Source: DATNIB01 sp035604685 (GTDB lineage Bacteria; Actinomycetota; Acidimicrobiia; Acidimicrobiales; RAAP-2). From it: 44,877 nucleotides of DNA. Where the stretch lies: positions 1-44,877 of the forward strand of contig DATNIB010000018.1 in NCBI GenBank assembly GCA_035604685.1, read 5' to 3'. The notes beneath the pieces are model-generated. The model did no database searches. It saw only the letters and a program-made list of their open reading frames with translations, and was not told the DNA's origin. Made by a program: the position numbers and the translations under genes. Below are positions 1 to 7,559 of the stretch, in pieces (the first letter of the stretch is position 1; every line of letters starts with the position of its first letter).

Positions 1-842
1 CCGATCGGACCCCCGATCGGCATCGGCTCGGCCTCCACCCACTCGCCACCGCCGTTACCGCCCAACGCCCAGTCGCCGGCCAGCGGCTCGGGTTCGGGCT
101 CGGTCGCCGGGGGTGCGGACGGCGCGACCGACGCCCACTCCTGGGCCGGTGGCTCCTCGATCCGCAGGCCCAAGGGCTCGGACTGGGTGGGGACCAGGGG
201 CTCGGTGTCGAGGGCGTAGCCAGAGGGCTCGGGCTCGGCCAGCCTGATCGGCTGGATCGGGGTCCAGGCGCTCTCGGCCGGCTGCTCGACCGGGTTGTCG
301 TTGGTCAAACGGCGCGGGTCCGGCGCGGGCGCGGTCGGGGGGAGGGCGCCGGGGGCGAAGGAGCCCTCCAGCACCTCCTGGCGGGCCCGCAGGTACGAGG
401 TAAGGCGCACGGCGAGGTTGTGCAGCAGGCTGAGGTCGTCCTGCTCGAAGTGCCCGGCCAGCGGCTCGGCCATGCACAGCAGGCCCCAGGGGCGTTCGGG
501 CAGATCGGGGTCGCTCAGCGCGGCCACCGCCATCTTCGTGTGGTGGGCCTGGCCGGTCCACATGCCGCGCAGCACGCGGCCGCTGCGGACGATGACCTTG
601 CCCCCGCCCAGCACCGGGTCGTCCCAGGTCTGGCGCACCAGCTCGTCGATGGCCTCGATCGTCCAGGCGGGGTCGCTCGCCAGGTTGGGGAAGGTGGCGA
701 TGGCGAAGCCCCCGTCGGCCTTGCGCAGCGCGGCGAAGGCGACGGCCACCCCGCACTGGGTCTTGGCCATGCGGAGGAGGTGCCCCACGCCGCCGTGGGC
801 GCCGCTCTCCATGCCCGAGCTCTCCATTGTCGAGGTGACCAC
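1..842 (-). CDS. GAF-domain signalling protein, 3' end outside the window
   Basis: Only the first 280 codons are in the window; the gene continues past base 1. I chose the GTG at 842 because GGAG lies 7 nt upstream; ATGs at 827 and 812 are in-frame alternatives. Residues about 15-140 read as a GAF-type sensor domain, with segments such as CGVAVAFAALR and RPWGLLCMAEPLAGHF ending in a helix RLTSYLRARQEVLEG. The rest of the visible part is a low-complexity Pro/Glu/Ala linker. It lies 197 bp downstream of, and in the same direction as, the GH26-like gene of the polysaccharide operon. Its GAF resembles that of the diguanylate cyclase at 5473-7242, so the missing C-terminus could be a GGDEF or other output domain. 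That last point is inference. Confidence 0.72.
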   Translation of the reverse strand, partial: MVTSTMESSGMESGAHGGVGHLLRMAKTQCGVAVAFAALRKADGGFAIATFPNLASDPAWTIEAIDELVRQTWDDPVLGGGKVIVRSGRVLRGMWTGQAHHTKMAVAALSDPDLPERPWGLLCMAEPLAGHFEQDDLSLLHNLAVRLTSYLRARQEVLEGSFAPGALPPTAPAPDPRRLTNDNPVEQPAESAWTPIQPIRLAEPEPSGYALDTEPLVPTQSEPLGLRIEEPPAQEWASVAPSAPPATEPEPEPLAGDWALGGNGGGEWVEAEPMPIGGPI

Positions 843-938
843 CGAATCGCTCCTCTCGTGGGTGGCGATGCCGACCGGCCACCGGCTCGGCCGGTCGGGC
901 CGCCCGCCCGGTTGTTCAGACTGCCTGTGCGCTGGAGC

Positions 939-962
939 CGGGCGGTGCCTGGGCACCGCCCG
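939..962. terminator. Perfect 10-bp hairpin after the polysaccharide operon
   Basis: A 10-bp perfect stem (CGGGCGGTGC paired with GCACCGCCCG) encloses a 4-base loop. It lies about 80 bp past the stop of the leftward gene 1040-2176 and before the start of the GAF gene at 842. There is no U-run on either strand, so it is not a canonical intrinsic terminator, but U-less stems are common terminators or RNA 3' ends in high-GC actinobacteria. The rest of 843-1039 shows nothing recognisable. Confidence 0.4.
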
Positions 963-1039
963 ATGCAAGCCTAGGAACGGGGCGTCCCGTGGTCGTTTCT
1001 CCCTTGTCCCCGGCCCGTGTCCGCGGCCCGTGTCCCCGG

Positions 1040-2176
1040 CTAGGTGCCCGGGGCGGGTGCCTCGGAGCTCTCGACCACCTTGGACAGCGGGCTCACGACG
1101 CTGGCCGTGACGATCTGGTGCAGCACCGACGCCGAGTGGGGGAAGCCCCCTCCGGTGATGGCCCAGGTCCCATAGTCCCACGTCACCGCCGCGAATACGT
1201 GGTTTTGGGCGGACCAGGAGAAGAGGTCCGAGACGAAGCCCGGGTCGTCCCCGCCGCCGAGATCGGCGGTCGGGGCGACGCCCCACTTGGCAATCATGAG
1301 CGGCTTGGCGTGGTGGCCGGCGAACCCGGCGAACCAGTCCAGCCCGTAGGGGATCGCGGCCACGTCGGCGAAGCGCTGGTTGGCCGGCCCGATGCCGAGG
1401 TCGAAGGCGTCGGTGGCGACCAGGTTCACCACCGCATCGCCCGGGTACAGGGCGGCTGGCGCCACCGGGTCCGGCGAGTTGGAGGCGTCCCAGACGAACT
1501 GGAACTTGGCCCCGGGGACCGCCCGCATGGTCGCCACGATCTGGTTGAACTCGGCCACGTAGTCCTCGGCCGCCGAGGCCGTCCGGGCCGACCAGGGCAG
1601 CGTCGCGTCCTCGGGATCCCAGCCGGGCATGAGGATGGCCGAGGCCTGCCCGTTGTCGACGAGCACCTGGGCCAGCGCGGCGAAGAGCGGGTTGTAGTCG
1701 CCCCGGGCGCCGGCCACGAGGTTCGCGCCCGAGCGCGGCAGCATCGGGACCCCGAAGATCATCTGGAAGCGGGTGCCCGCCCAGCGCTGCAGGAACCAGC
1801 TGGGGTCGCTGATGGTGGTCCAGCTGGCGTCGTCGAAGTAGTCGAGCGCGTAGGGCACGGCGACGCCCGCGTCGGTCGCGAAGACCGTCGCCGCGGCCGG
1901 GGACCCGGCGCCGGCGTAGACGCCGAGCGGCACCGGCGAGGACAGTGGCTTCGGTGCGGCCGGCGCGGTAACCGGGGTGTGCGGGCGGGCACGGTGCGCG
2001 GGGCCGGCCTGGGCGGCCGCGCCGGTCCCGCCCGGCGCGCCATGGTCGAGGGCGATGACGAGGAGGACGACGACCAGCACGGCGCTCAGGACCAGCGCGC
2101 TGGCGCGCAGGATGTCGGCCTGATCGATCGACCGCAGCCGGCGCGCGATGGTGTCGATGTGGCGGGGGGATCTCAT
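1040..2176 (-). CDS. Membrane-anchored GH26-like protein, probably catalytically inactive
   Basis: 378 aa. The ATG at 2176 has GGAG 6 nt upstream and overlaps the stop of the upstream Wzy-like gene by 4 bp (ATGA). A cytoplasmic N-terminus (1-24) leads to one membrane segment (about 25-43), an Ala/Pro linker, then a TIM-barrel-like domain (about 82-360). Landmarks of glycoside hydrolase family 26 mannanase/glucanase-like proteins are visible: a GW.P....PW segment at 185-195, FVWDAS at 227-232, YPGDAVVNLVATDAF at 244-258 and KPLMIAKWG at 291-299. In active GH26 enzymes the acid/base and nucleophile are glutamates in WE.NG and AEFG; here these align by eye with Asp187 and Lys297. It may therefore bind or guide polysaccharide rather than cleave it. 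It is the last gene of a five-step leftward EPS cluster. Confidence 0.68.
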   Translation of the reverse strand: MRSPRHIDTIARRLRSIDQADILRASALVLSAVLVVVLLVIALDHGAPGGTGAAAQAGPAHRARPHTPVTAPAAPKPLSSPVPLGVYAGAGSPAAATVFATDAGVAVPYALDYFDDASWTTISDPSWFLQRWAGTRFQMIFGVPMLPRSGANLVAGARGDYNPLFAALAQVLVDNGQASAILMPGWDPEDATLPWSARTASAAEDYVAEFNQIVATMRAVPGAKFQFVWDASNSPDPVAPAALYPGDAVVNLVATDAFDLGIGPANQRFADVAAIPYGLDWFAGFAGHHAKPLMIAKWGVAPTADLGGGDDPGFVSDLFSWSAQNHVFAAVTWDYGTWAITGGGFPHSASVLHQIVTASVVSPLSKVVESSEAPAPGT

Positions 2177-3696
2177 GCGGTGCTCCTCGCGACCAACGCC
2201 GCTTCCTGGCGGATCTCCGCGGGGGCCGTCCCCGCACTCGACGCGGCGACCCCGCTCGGGCGAGGACTGGCGATCGCGAACAGGCACCAGAGCACCTGGG
2301 GGAGTCCGCCGTTGCTCAGGTAGGGCCAGATCGAGTTCATCACCAGCGCGGCGATGACGACGACGAACAGCGAGCGGCCGAGGGCCTGTTCCAACGGATC
2401 GGCCGAGCGCGCCGCCCAGCGGGCCCGCTCGAGCATGGCCCAGGCCAACAGCGCGAAGAGGGCGAGCATCGGGACGCCGCCCTCCATGAGGAACGACACG
2501 TACTGGGACTCGGGGTACACCCAGTGGATGCTGGCCGGCAGGACCACGCCGTATCCGGTGAGCGGCCGCTGCTCGATGGCCGGGAAGTACTGGCCCGACC
2601 AGATCTGCCAGCGGAAGTCGAGCGTCTGGGGCACGCCGGCCGGCCGCGAGGATCCGGCGGTCGACGACAGCTCCTGATTGAGCCGGGAGAAGAGGAAGGG
2701 TCCGGCGACGAGCGCGGCCACGACCGCGAGAGCGCCCAACCAGCGGAGCGCCCTGCGGCGGTGCCCGTACTGGGAGGCGAGGACGACCGCGCCCACGATG
2801 AGGCAGGTGATGGCGGACAGCTCGGCCGTGAGGAGGAGCCCGGTCACGGCGATCGCGGCCACCACCCACACGGCGCGCCGCCGCCGTACCTGTCCGGAGA
2901 GGGAGAGGGCCCACAGCGCGAGCAGCAGGGGGAGGAGGTAGCCGGCCAGGATCGCCCAGTTGTTGAACGGCCCGGTCGCCCGGCGCACCGATCCGGCGGC
3001 GCTCGGCGGTCCCGAGACCCCACCGGTCAACGAGTTGATCAAGGCCGCGACCCCGGGGAAGTGCAGGTCCTGGAGGACGGCCAGGAGGGCGACGGGGGCG
3101 GTCGCCACGATCAGCACGATGAGGGCCACCCGGCGCTCGCGCGGCGTGCGCAGCGCGATCCGCACGCCCCGGTAGAGCAGGAAGAACTGGAGCTGGCCGA
3201 AGACCGTGCCCCAGTCCGAGAGGGTGAGGTGCTCGCGCAGGGCGATCCCGTCTACCGCGCCGTAGAGCGCCCACAGCGCGCCGTAGGCGAGGAGCAGCCA
3301 GTCGAGCGCGCCCCACGGCACCGCCTCGTCGCGGCGCGCGGAGACGAGAAGGGTCACGCCGACCAGGCCGATCAGGGCCTCGGAGATGCGCACGTAGGGG
3401 ACCGGCACCCCGGGGGCGAGGCCCGAGAGGATGGGAACCAGGGCGACGAGGGTCAGGCCGCCGACGAAGGGCCGGAGCAGGACGGCGACGACAAGGACGA
3501 GGCCTGCGAGGAAGGCCAGGCCGTAGCGCAGCTGGTAGGTGGCCAGGGCACCCACGACGAACGCGGCCGTGGCGCCGCCCAGACCGAGGATGAGCGGGCG
3601 CGGCCGGTCCGCCAGCCAGCCCGACGATTGGCCGGGAGGGTCGATCAGCTCCGAACCGAAGGGCGCCCGGAGCCGGCCTGCGGCCTCACCGGTCAT
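2173..3696 (-). CDS. Wzy / O-antigen-ligase-like polysaccharide polymerase
   Basis: 507 aa, polytopic membrane protein with about 11-12 hydrophobic segments and one larger extracytoplasmic loop before the C-terminal helices (around LNQELSSTAGSSRPAG to PESQYVSFL). This is the topology of the Wzy_C/WaaL superfamily, which polymerises or ligates lipid-linked repeat units on the outer face of the membrane. The loop motif RWQIWSGQYFPAIEQRPLTG is typical: in this family W......I...PL.G.G precedes the conserved H/Y-rich stretch. I chose the ATG at 3696, which overlaps the end of the upstream Wzz-like gene by 11 bp; an ATG at 3732 is possible but lies deeper in that gene. Translational coupling with the genes on both sides indicates one operon. 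Confidence 0.8.
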   Translation of the reverse strand: MTGEAAGRLRAPFGSELIDPPGQSSGWLADRPRPLILGLGGATAAFVVGALATYQLRYGLAFLAGLVLVVAVLLRPFVGGLTLVALVPILSGLAPGVPVPYVRISEALIGLVGVTLLVSARRDEAVPWGALDWLLLAYGALWALYGAVDGIALREHLTLSDWGTVFGQLQFFLLYRGVRIALRTPRERRVALIVLIVATAPVALLAVLQDLHFPGVAALINSLTGGVSGPPSAAGSVRRATGPFNNWAILAGYLLPLLLALWALSLSGQVRRRRAVWVVAAIAVTGLLLTAELSAITCLIVGAVVLASQYGHRRRALRWLGALAVVAALVAGPFLFSRLNQELSSTAGSSRPAGVPQTLDFRWQIWSGQYFPAIEQRPLTGYGVVLPASIHWVYPESQYVSFLMEGGVPMLALFALLAWAMLERARWAARSADPLEQALGRSLFVVVIAALVMNSIWPYLSNGGLPQVLWCLFAIASPRPSGVAASSAGTAPAEIRQEAALVARSTA

Positions 3697-5476
3697 AGGT
3701 CGACACGTCTTGGTCCGTGCGCTTGCCGACAAGCACAGCCCATAGCGGCTCGCGTCCCATGAGACGAAGCCGCTCCGCCGCCGCGGACACGTCGCGCTGG
3801 CGACGCCCCGCTCGCAACACGAGGATCGTCGGCCCGGTCCCGCGAGAGAGCTCGACCGCGCGGGAGGAGAACGAGGGGCTGAGCGCCACGCCGGTGCCCG
3901 CGCGCGTCGGCGGCATGGTCGCCCCGAGCCGCCGGGCGATCGCCATGGCCGGGGCCGCGTCGGGTTCGGCGAGCGGCACCACGGTCAGGGTGGCGCCGCC
4001 GGTCGCTCGCGCGAGCGCCCGCGCCAGCTCGGGCAGCGAGAGGTCGGCGGGCAGACTGGCGGCGGCGCAGCCCGCCGCCTGGCCGAGGGTGAAGGTGTCG
4101 TCGACCCGGGGGTCCGCCCGCTCCGCCGCCAAGACGAGCACGATCCCGAGCAAGAGCCCGAACAGGGCGCCGATCGGTGCGCCGTACTTGTGCAGCGCGC
4201 CGCCGGCGACCGCGCTGGCTGGCAACTGGACGATCACGAGGGAGCCCGACGCGATGGCCGGGGTCGGGGCGGCCGAACCGGCCACCGTGCGGGCAAGGAG
4301 CGTCGACCCGTCGAGCGCCTGGCTGGCGGTCGGGGCGCTGTACTTCACGAGGAGGAGCGAGGTGCCCATCTCGACCGAGACCGACAGATGCCGCGCCAGG
4401 GTGTCCGTCGACACGTGGAGGGTCCCGGCCACCACCTGCAAGATGGCCTGATCCTTCGGGATGAGCGCGGCGTAGGTGGTGGCGAGCGCCTGGGCGTCGT
4501 TGGCGCTGCCCGGTCCCGCCCGGCCGGCGCCCGATTGGACGACGAGGGTGGACGTGGCGCTGTAGCTGGTCGGGGAGTGCTTGGCGGCCACGAAGCCACC
4601 GGCCGTCCCGGCCACCAGCGCGACCGCCAGCAGCCAACTCCGGCGGAACAACCAGATTGGCGCCTTCCGGCCGGTCCGGTGGGCCGGCGGCGAGTGCGAC
4701 GGCGCGGACGGGCGCGGCTCGGACGCCATCACGCTGACCGGCATGGCCACCGGCGGCGCCACGGCCGGCACGGGCATCGGAGCGGGCGGGACCGGCCGTG
4801 CGGGCGGCGGGCTCGGCGCGACGGGCGCGGCCGGGGGCCGCTCGACGGGTACCGCGGTCGAGACCCGGTTGGGCGCGCTCTCGGGGACGGGGGGCGCGGG
4901 GGTCACCTGGCCCAAGTAGCGATAGGCATCGACCGGGGCGGCGGCGGGCGCGTCCAGATGGACGGTCGGCGCGGTCGCGGCCGCGCGCGGGGCCACCGGG
5001 CGGGCCGGACCGGCCGCCGGCTCGTCCGCGCTCTCCCACATGACGGTGTACAGACACGAGGGGCTGCCGCGAGCGGCGCAGGTGGTCTCGACGATGGTGC
5101 CGCGGACGCCGGTCCCGGCCTCGCTCACGGTTTCGAGCAGGCCCTGCACGAGCTGGCAGGCGGCCACCGGCGAGACACTCGGGTCCGGGATCGCCCGCGC
5201 CACGGCGCAGCCGGGTCGTGTCCGCAGCACCTCGAACTGCACACTCACTCCGCTCAGCAGGTAGTGGGCGTCGCGCAGGACGTCGGGGATCGCCTCGTCG
5301 CCCTTGGTCGACCGAGCCGTGAGCAACGGGTGGGTGGCCAACCGCCGGCCGGCCGCGCGCGCTCCGGCCTCGGGGAGGCCGACCTCGGGCAGGCCGGCGA
5401 AGCGGCGCACACCCGAGTTGGTGAGCGCGGTCCCGTCGGGGGCGCCGGGGCGCCCGTCGAGGGGGGTCGTGTTCAT
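3686..5476 (-). CDS. Wzz-like chain-length determinant with N-terminal V4R-like domain
   Basis: 596 aa. Residues about 45-150 form a small alpha/beta domain ending in GTIVETTC(133)AARGSPSC(141)LYTVMWE. This C.A.G...C.Y.V.W pattern recalls V4R-type or related sensor domains found at the N-terminus of actinobacterial GGDEF proteins. A Pro/Ala/Val-rich linker (about 155-270) follows. Next comes a polysaccharide co-polymerase module: a membrane helix near 282-300, a periplasmic domain with the typical opening YSATSTLVVQSG, and a second helix near 445-465. The C-terminal about 120 aa resemble a decayed BY-kinase fold, without a Walker A motif. It starts 4 bp inside the diguanylate cyclase gene (ATGA) and overlaps the Wzy-like gene, so cyclase, co-polymerase and polymerase are co-translated. 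The Wzz assignment is strong; the N-terminal domain assignment is tentative. Confidence 0.75.
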   Translation of the reverse strand: MNTTPLDGRPGAPDGTALTNSGVRRFAGLPEVGLPEAGARAAGRRLATHPLLTARSTKGDEAIPDVLRDAHYLLSGVSVQFEVLRTRPGCAVARAIPDPSVSPVAACQLVQGLLETVSEAGTGVRGTIVETTCAARGSPSCLYTVMWESADEPAAGPARPVAPRAAATAPTVHLDAPAAAPVDAYRYLGQVTPAPPVPESAPNRVSTAVPVERPPAAPVAPSPPPARPVPPAPMPVPAVAPPVAMPVSVMASEPRPSAPSHSPPAHRTGRKAPIWLFRRSWLLAVALVAGTAGGFVAAKHSPTSYSATSTLVVQSGAGRAGPGSANDAQALATTYAALIPKDQAILQVVAGTLHVSTDTLARHLSVSVEMGTSLLLVKYSAPTASQALDGSTLLARTVAGSAAPTPAIASGSLVIVQLPASAVAGGALHKYGAPIGALFGLLLGIVLVLAAERADPRVDDTFTLGQAAGCAAASLPADLSLPELARALARATGGATLTVVPLAEPDAAPAMAIARRLGATMPPTRAGTGVALSPSFSSRAVELSRGTGPTILVLRAGRRQRDVSAAAERLRLMGREPLWAVLVGKRTDQDVSTYDR

Positions 5477-7242
5477 GTCGCCGACTGACGCGAACGGTTG
5501 CGGGCGCTCTTGCGTCGGTACATCTCGCGGTCGGCGCGCACGAGCAGGGTGGTCGGGTCCTCGTGGCGCGGGTCCGCCGCCACCCAGCCAATGGAGGCCG
5601 AGACGGCCAGCGTCTGGCCGCGGACCTGGTAGGGGGCGGTCAAGGTCTTCCGGATGCGAGAGACCACGAGGTCGATCTCACCGGGGTCCTCGGAGGCGGC
5701 GTGGGCCACCACGAATTCGTCACCGCCCAGGCGGGCCACGATGTCGCTCGACCGCACGGCGCCCTGGATGCGGCGGCCGACGGCGACCAGGACCTCGTCG
5801 CCCACGTCGTGGCCGAAGCGGTCGTTGATCAGCTTGAAGTCGTCGAGGTCGAGGAAGACGAGCGCGATCGACCCGCCGCGCGTGCGGAACTGGAGCAGCA
5901 CCCGGCGCAGGTAATCGAGGAGCAGGTAGCGGTTGGCCAACCCGGTCAGCGGGTCGTGGAGGGCCAGGTGCATGAGCCAGGCCTCCTCTTCGAGCTGCGA
6001 CGTCACGTCGCGCAGCACGAGGAGTGCGCCGTGCTCGGTGCCGAGCGAGAAGGGCTTGGCGGACGCGACGATGTGCCGCCGCTCGTTCTCCTCGCCGGCC
6101 AGTTGCAGCTGTTCGGAGCGGACGACGGTCCCATGCAGGGCGCGCACCAAGGGGTGGTGGGCCCGCGTCAGCGGCGAGCCGTCCGACGAGCACAGGCTCG
6201 GGGAGAACGGGAACGGTCGGCCCTCCAGGTCGTCGTCGACCGGGAGCCCCTGGAGCGCCTTGGCCGCGGCGTTGGCGACGAGGACGGTGCCCTGCGAGTC
6301 GCACAGGACGATGCCCTCGTCGAGCGCGTTCAGGAGGTCGGCGATGGCCGCACCGCCCAGCTGGGCCTCCGGTGTGACCACCTGGGCCGCGCGGGCCTGG
6401 TGCAGGAGGGCGACGAAGCACTCGCCGGCCAGGCTGCTCGTGAATCGGGTGCCCGACGCCTCGACCGGGACGCTCAGGCCCTCGGCGGAGACGAGCTGCA
6501 GCCGGCGCCCGGGTGCGGGGGTCCCGACCAGCTGGTCCAGGCTCGGCGCGCCGCCGTCGTCGAGGAAGAGGGTGGTGACGTCGGCCCCCAGCACGTCGGC
6601 GGTGGCGCGGCCGCTCAGGGTCTCGATCGCGGCGTTGGCGAAGAGGACCGTGCCGTCGGCCCGGGCGACGAGGAGCCCATCGGGCAGGTGCTCGGCCACC
6701 TCGCCCAGGAACCCGCCGGCAGGCGTGACCCCGGCGGTGGCCGGCGCGGCTCGGCTCTCGGCCGGCGCGCCCGCCTGCTCGGCGGTCACGCGGTCCGCAG
6801 GCGGCGCCTCGGGCAGTGGCGTGGTCGAGAGCTCGCTCCCGTCGGCCGCCAGACGCTGGCCCAGGACCTGGGAGAGTCGGAGGAGGCCCTGGCGCTGCTC
6901 CTCATCGAGCTCGGGCAGCCAGGTGTCGACGACCCCGAGCAGGCCCAGCCACCGGTTGTTGCCGTGGACGGGCACGGCCACGCAGGCGAGGGAGTCGTCG
7001 GCCGAGTCCGATTCGCCGAGCACCTCGGCGTTCCAGAAGGCGTCGGTCCCCCGGGCGCCCGGACGCTCCAGGCTGCTGCGCGCCAGGGCCTCCACCCGCA
7101 CCGCCAGATCGGAGGTGGGATCGCTCTGCAAGAGGTCGTAGCGCAGAACCCCGCCACTGGACACGGCGAAGGACGCCGTGCCCATGCACAGGTCACGGGC
7201 GAGGCGCAGGACCTCGTCGATCCCGTCTTCCGGCGGATTCAT
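5473..7242 (-). CDS. Diguanylate cyclase, GAF-PAS-PAS-GGDEF
   Basis: 589 aa. Makes c-di-GMP from two GTP. Domains in order: a GAF-like sensor (about 10-140), a PAS (about 175-285, starting LPDGLLVARADGTVLFANAA), a second PAS (about 300-415, LDEGIVLCDSQGTVLVANAAA), then a GGDEF domain (about 425-585) opening with LHDPLTGLANR. The active site is GGDEF at 506-510. An RxxD product-inhibition site (RSSD, 497-500) lies exactly five residues before it, so feedback inhibition is probably intact. There is no EAL domain. The ATG at 7242 is preceded by the hexamer TAGGGT at 7 nt, so the mRNA is probably leaderless. It is first in the leftward polysaccharide operon, which suggests it controls synthesis or chain length of that polymer. 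Confidence 0.92.
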   Translation of the reverse strand: MNPPEDGIDEVLRLARDLCMGTASFAVSSGGVLRYDLLQSDPTSDLAVRVEALARSSLERPGARGTDAFWNAEVLGESDSADDSLACVAVPVHGNNRWLGLLGVVDTWLPELDEEQRQGLLRLSQVLGQRLAADGSELSTTPLPEAPPADRVTAEQAGAPAESRAAPATAGVTPAGGFLGEVAEHLPDGLLVARADGTVLFANAAIETLSGRATADVLGADVTTLFLDDGGAPSLDQLVGTPAPGRRLQLVSAEGLSVPVEASGTRFTSSLAGECFVALLHQARAAQVVTPEAQLGGAAIADLLNALDEGIVLCDSQGTVLVANAAAKALQGLPVDDDLEGRPFPFSPSLCSSDGSPLTRAHHPLVRALHGTVVRSEQLQLAGEENERRHIVASAKPFSLGTEHGALLVLRDVTSQLEEEAWLMHLALHDPLTGLANRYLLLDYLRRVLLQFRTRGGSIALVFLDLDDFKLINDRFGHDVGDEVLVAVGRRIQGAVRSSDIVARLGGDEFVVAHAASEDPGEIDLVVSRIRKTLTAPYQVRGQTLAVSASIGWVAADPRHEDPTTLLVRADREMYRRKSARNRSRQSAT

Positions 7243-7249
7243 GCTCGCG

Positions 7250-7255
7250 ACCCTA
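7250..7255 (-). promoter_or_regulatory. -10 hexamer (TAGGGT), leaderless promoter of the GGDEF operon
   Basis: On the minus strand TAGGGT lies 7 nt before the ATG at 7242, which places the expected transcription start at or within a base or two of the start codon. There is no recognisable -35 box, as is usual for actinobacterial sigma-A promoters. Confidence 0.55.
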
Positions 7256-7290
7256 CGTGCGGCCGGTCCCACCTGCGTCCAACGGGTGTC

Positions 7291-7324
7291 CCAGCACATC
7301 GGCCGAAATTGGCCCCTGTGCAGG
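7291..7324. promoter_or_regulatory. Imperfect dyad between two divergent EPS promoters
   Basis: Symmetric arms GCACA-N2-GGCC and GGCC-N2-TGTGC surround a 6-bp centre (GAAATT), with two more matching outer pairs (CC/GG). The dyad lies centrally in the 119-bp gap between the diguanylate cyclase operon (-10 at 7250-7255) and the sugar-transferase operon (-10 at 7349-7354), so one regulator could act on both. It is a candidate operator only; no matching family is recognised. Confidence 0.4.
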
Positions 7325-7348
7325 GACGGGCGGCGGACGGCCTCCTCG

Positions 7349-7354
7349 TAGCGT
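7349..7354 (+). promoter_or_regulatory. -10 hexamer (TAGCGT), leaderless promoter of the sugar-transferase operon
   Basis: TAGCGT lies 7 nt before the ATG at 7362. No Shine-Dalgarno is seen for that gene, which fits a leaderless transcript. Confidence 0.55.
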
Positions 7355-7361
7355 TCGATTC

Positions 7362-7559
7362 ATGTTCGTTTCCTACGTGTTGCGTGTCCGCCCCGAGAGC
7401 GTGAGCAACGAGCGCTTCGTGGGCGAGGTCGAGGCCGTCGGCACCGGCCAGCGCTACGCCGTCCGCTCCTTCGACCAGGTGCTGGCGTTCGTGCTCGAGA
7501 CCATGCGCGACGAGGTCGACCTCACCCGAGATGCGCTCTCGGTCCAGGAGGACCTGTGA
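7362..7559 (+). CDS. Small conserved hypothetical protein, 65 aa
   Basis: 65 aa, soluble, acidic C-terminus, no signal peptide. The fold cannot be named, but the pattern (RFVGEVEAVGTGQRYAVRS, then FDQVLAFVLETMRDEV) looks like a short beta-hairpin followed by an amphipathic helix. Its stop overlaps the GTG of the sugar transferase by 4 bp (GTGA), so the two are translationally coupled. It is first in the rightward polysaccharide operon, behind a leaderless promoter. A role as regulator or partner of the transferase is inference. Confidence 0.7.
   Translation: MFVSYVLRVRPESVSNERFVGEVEAVGTGQRYAVRSFDQVLAFVLETMRDEVDLTRDALSVQEDL

Noticed and set aside
2524..3762. 412-aa plus-strand frame opposite the Wzy-like gene
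   Set aside because: Glu/Gly/Arg-rich composition typical of the antisense of a hydrophobic membrane protein; no start signal.
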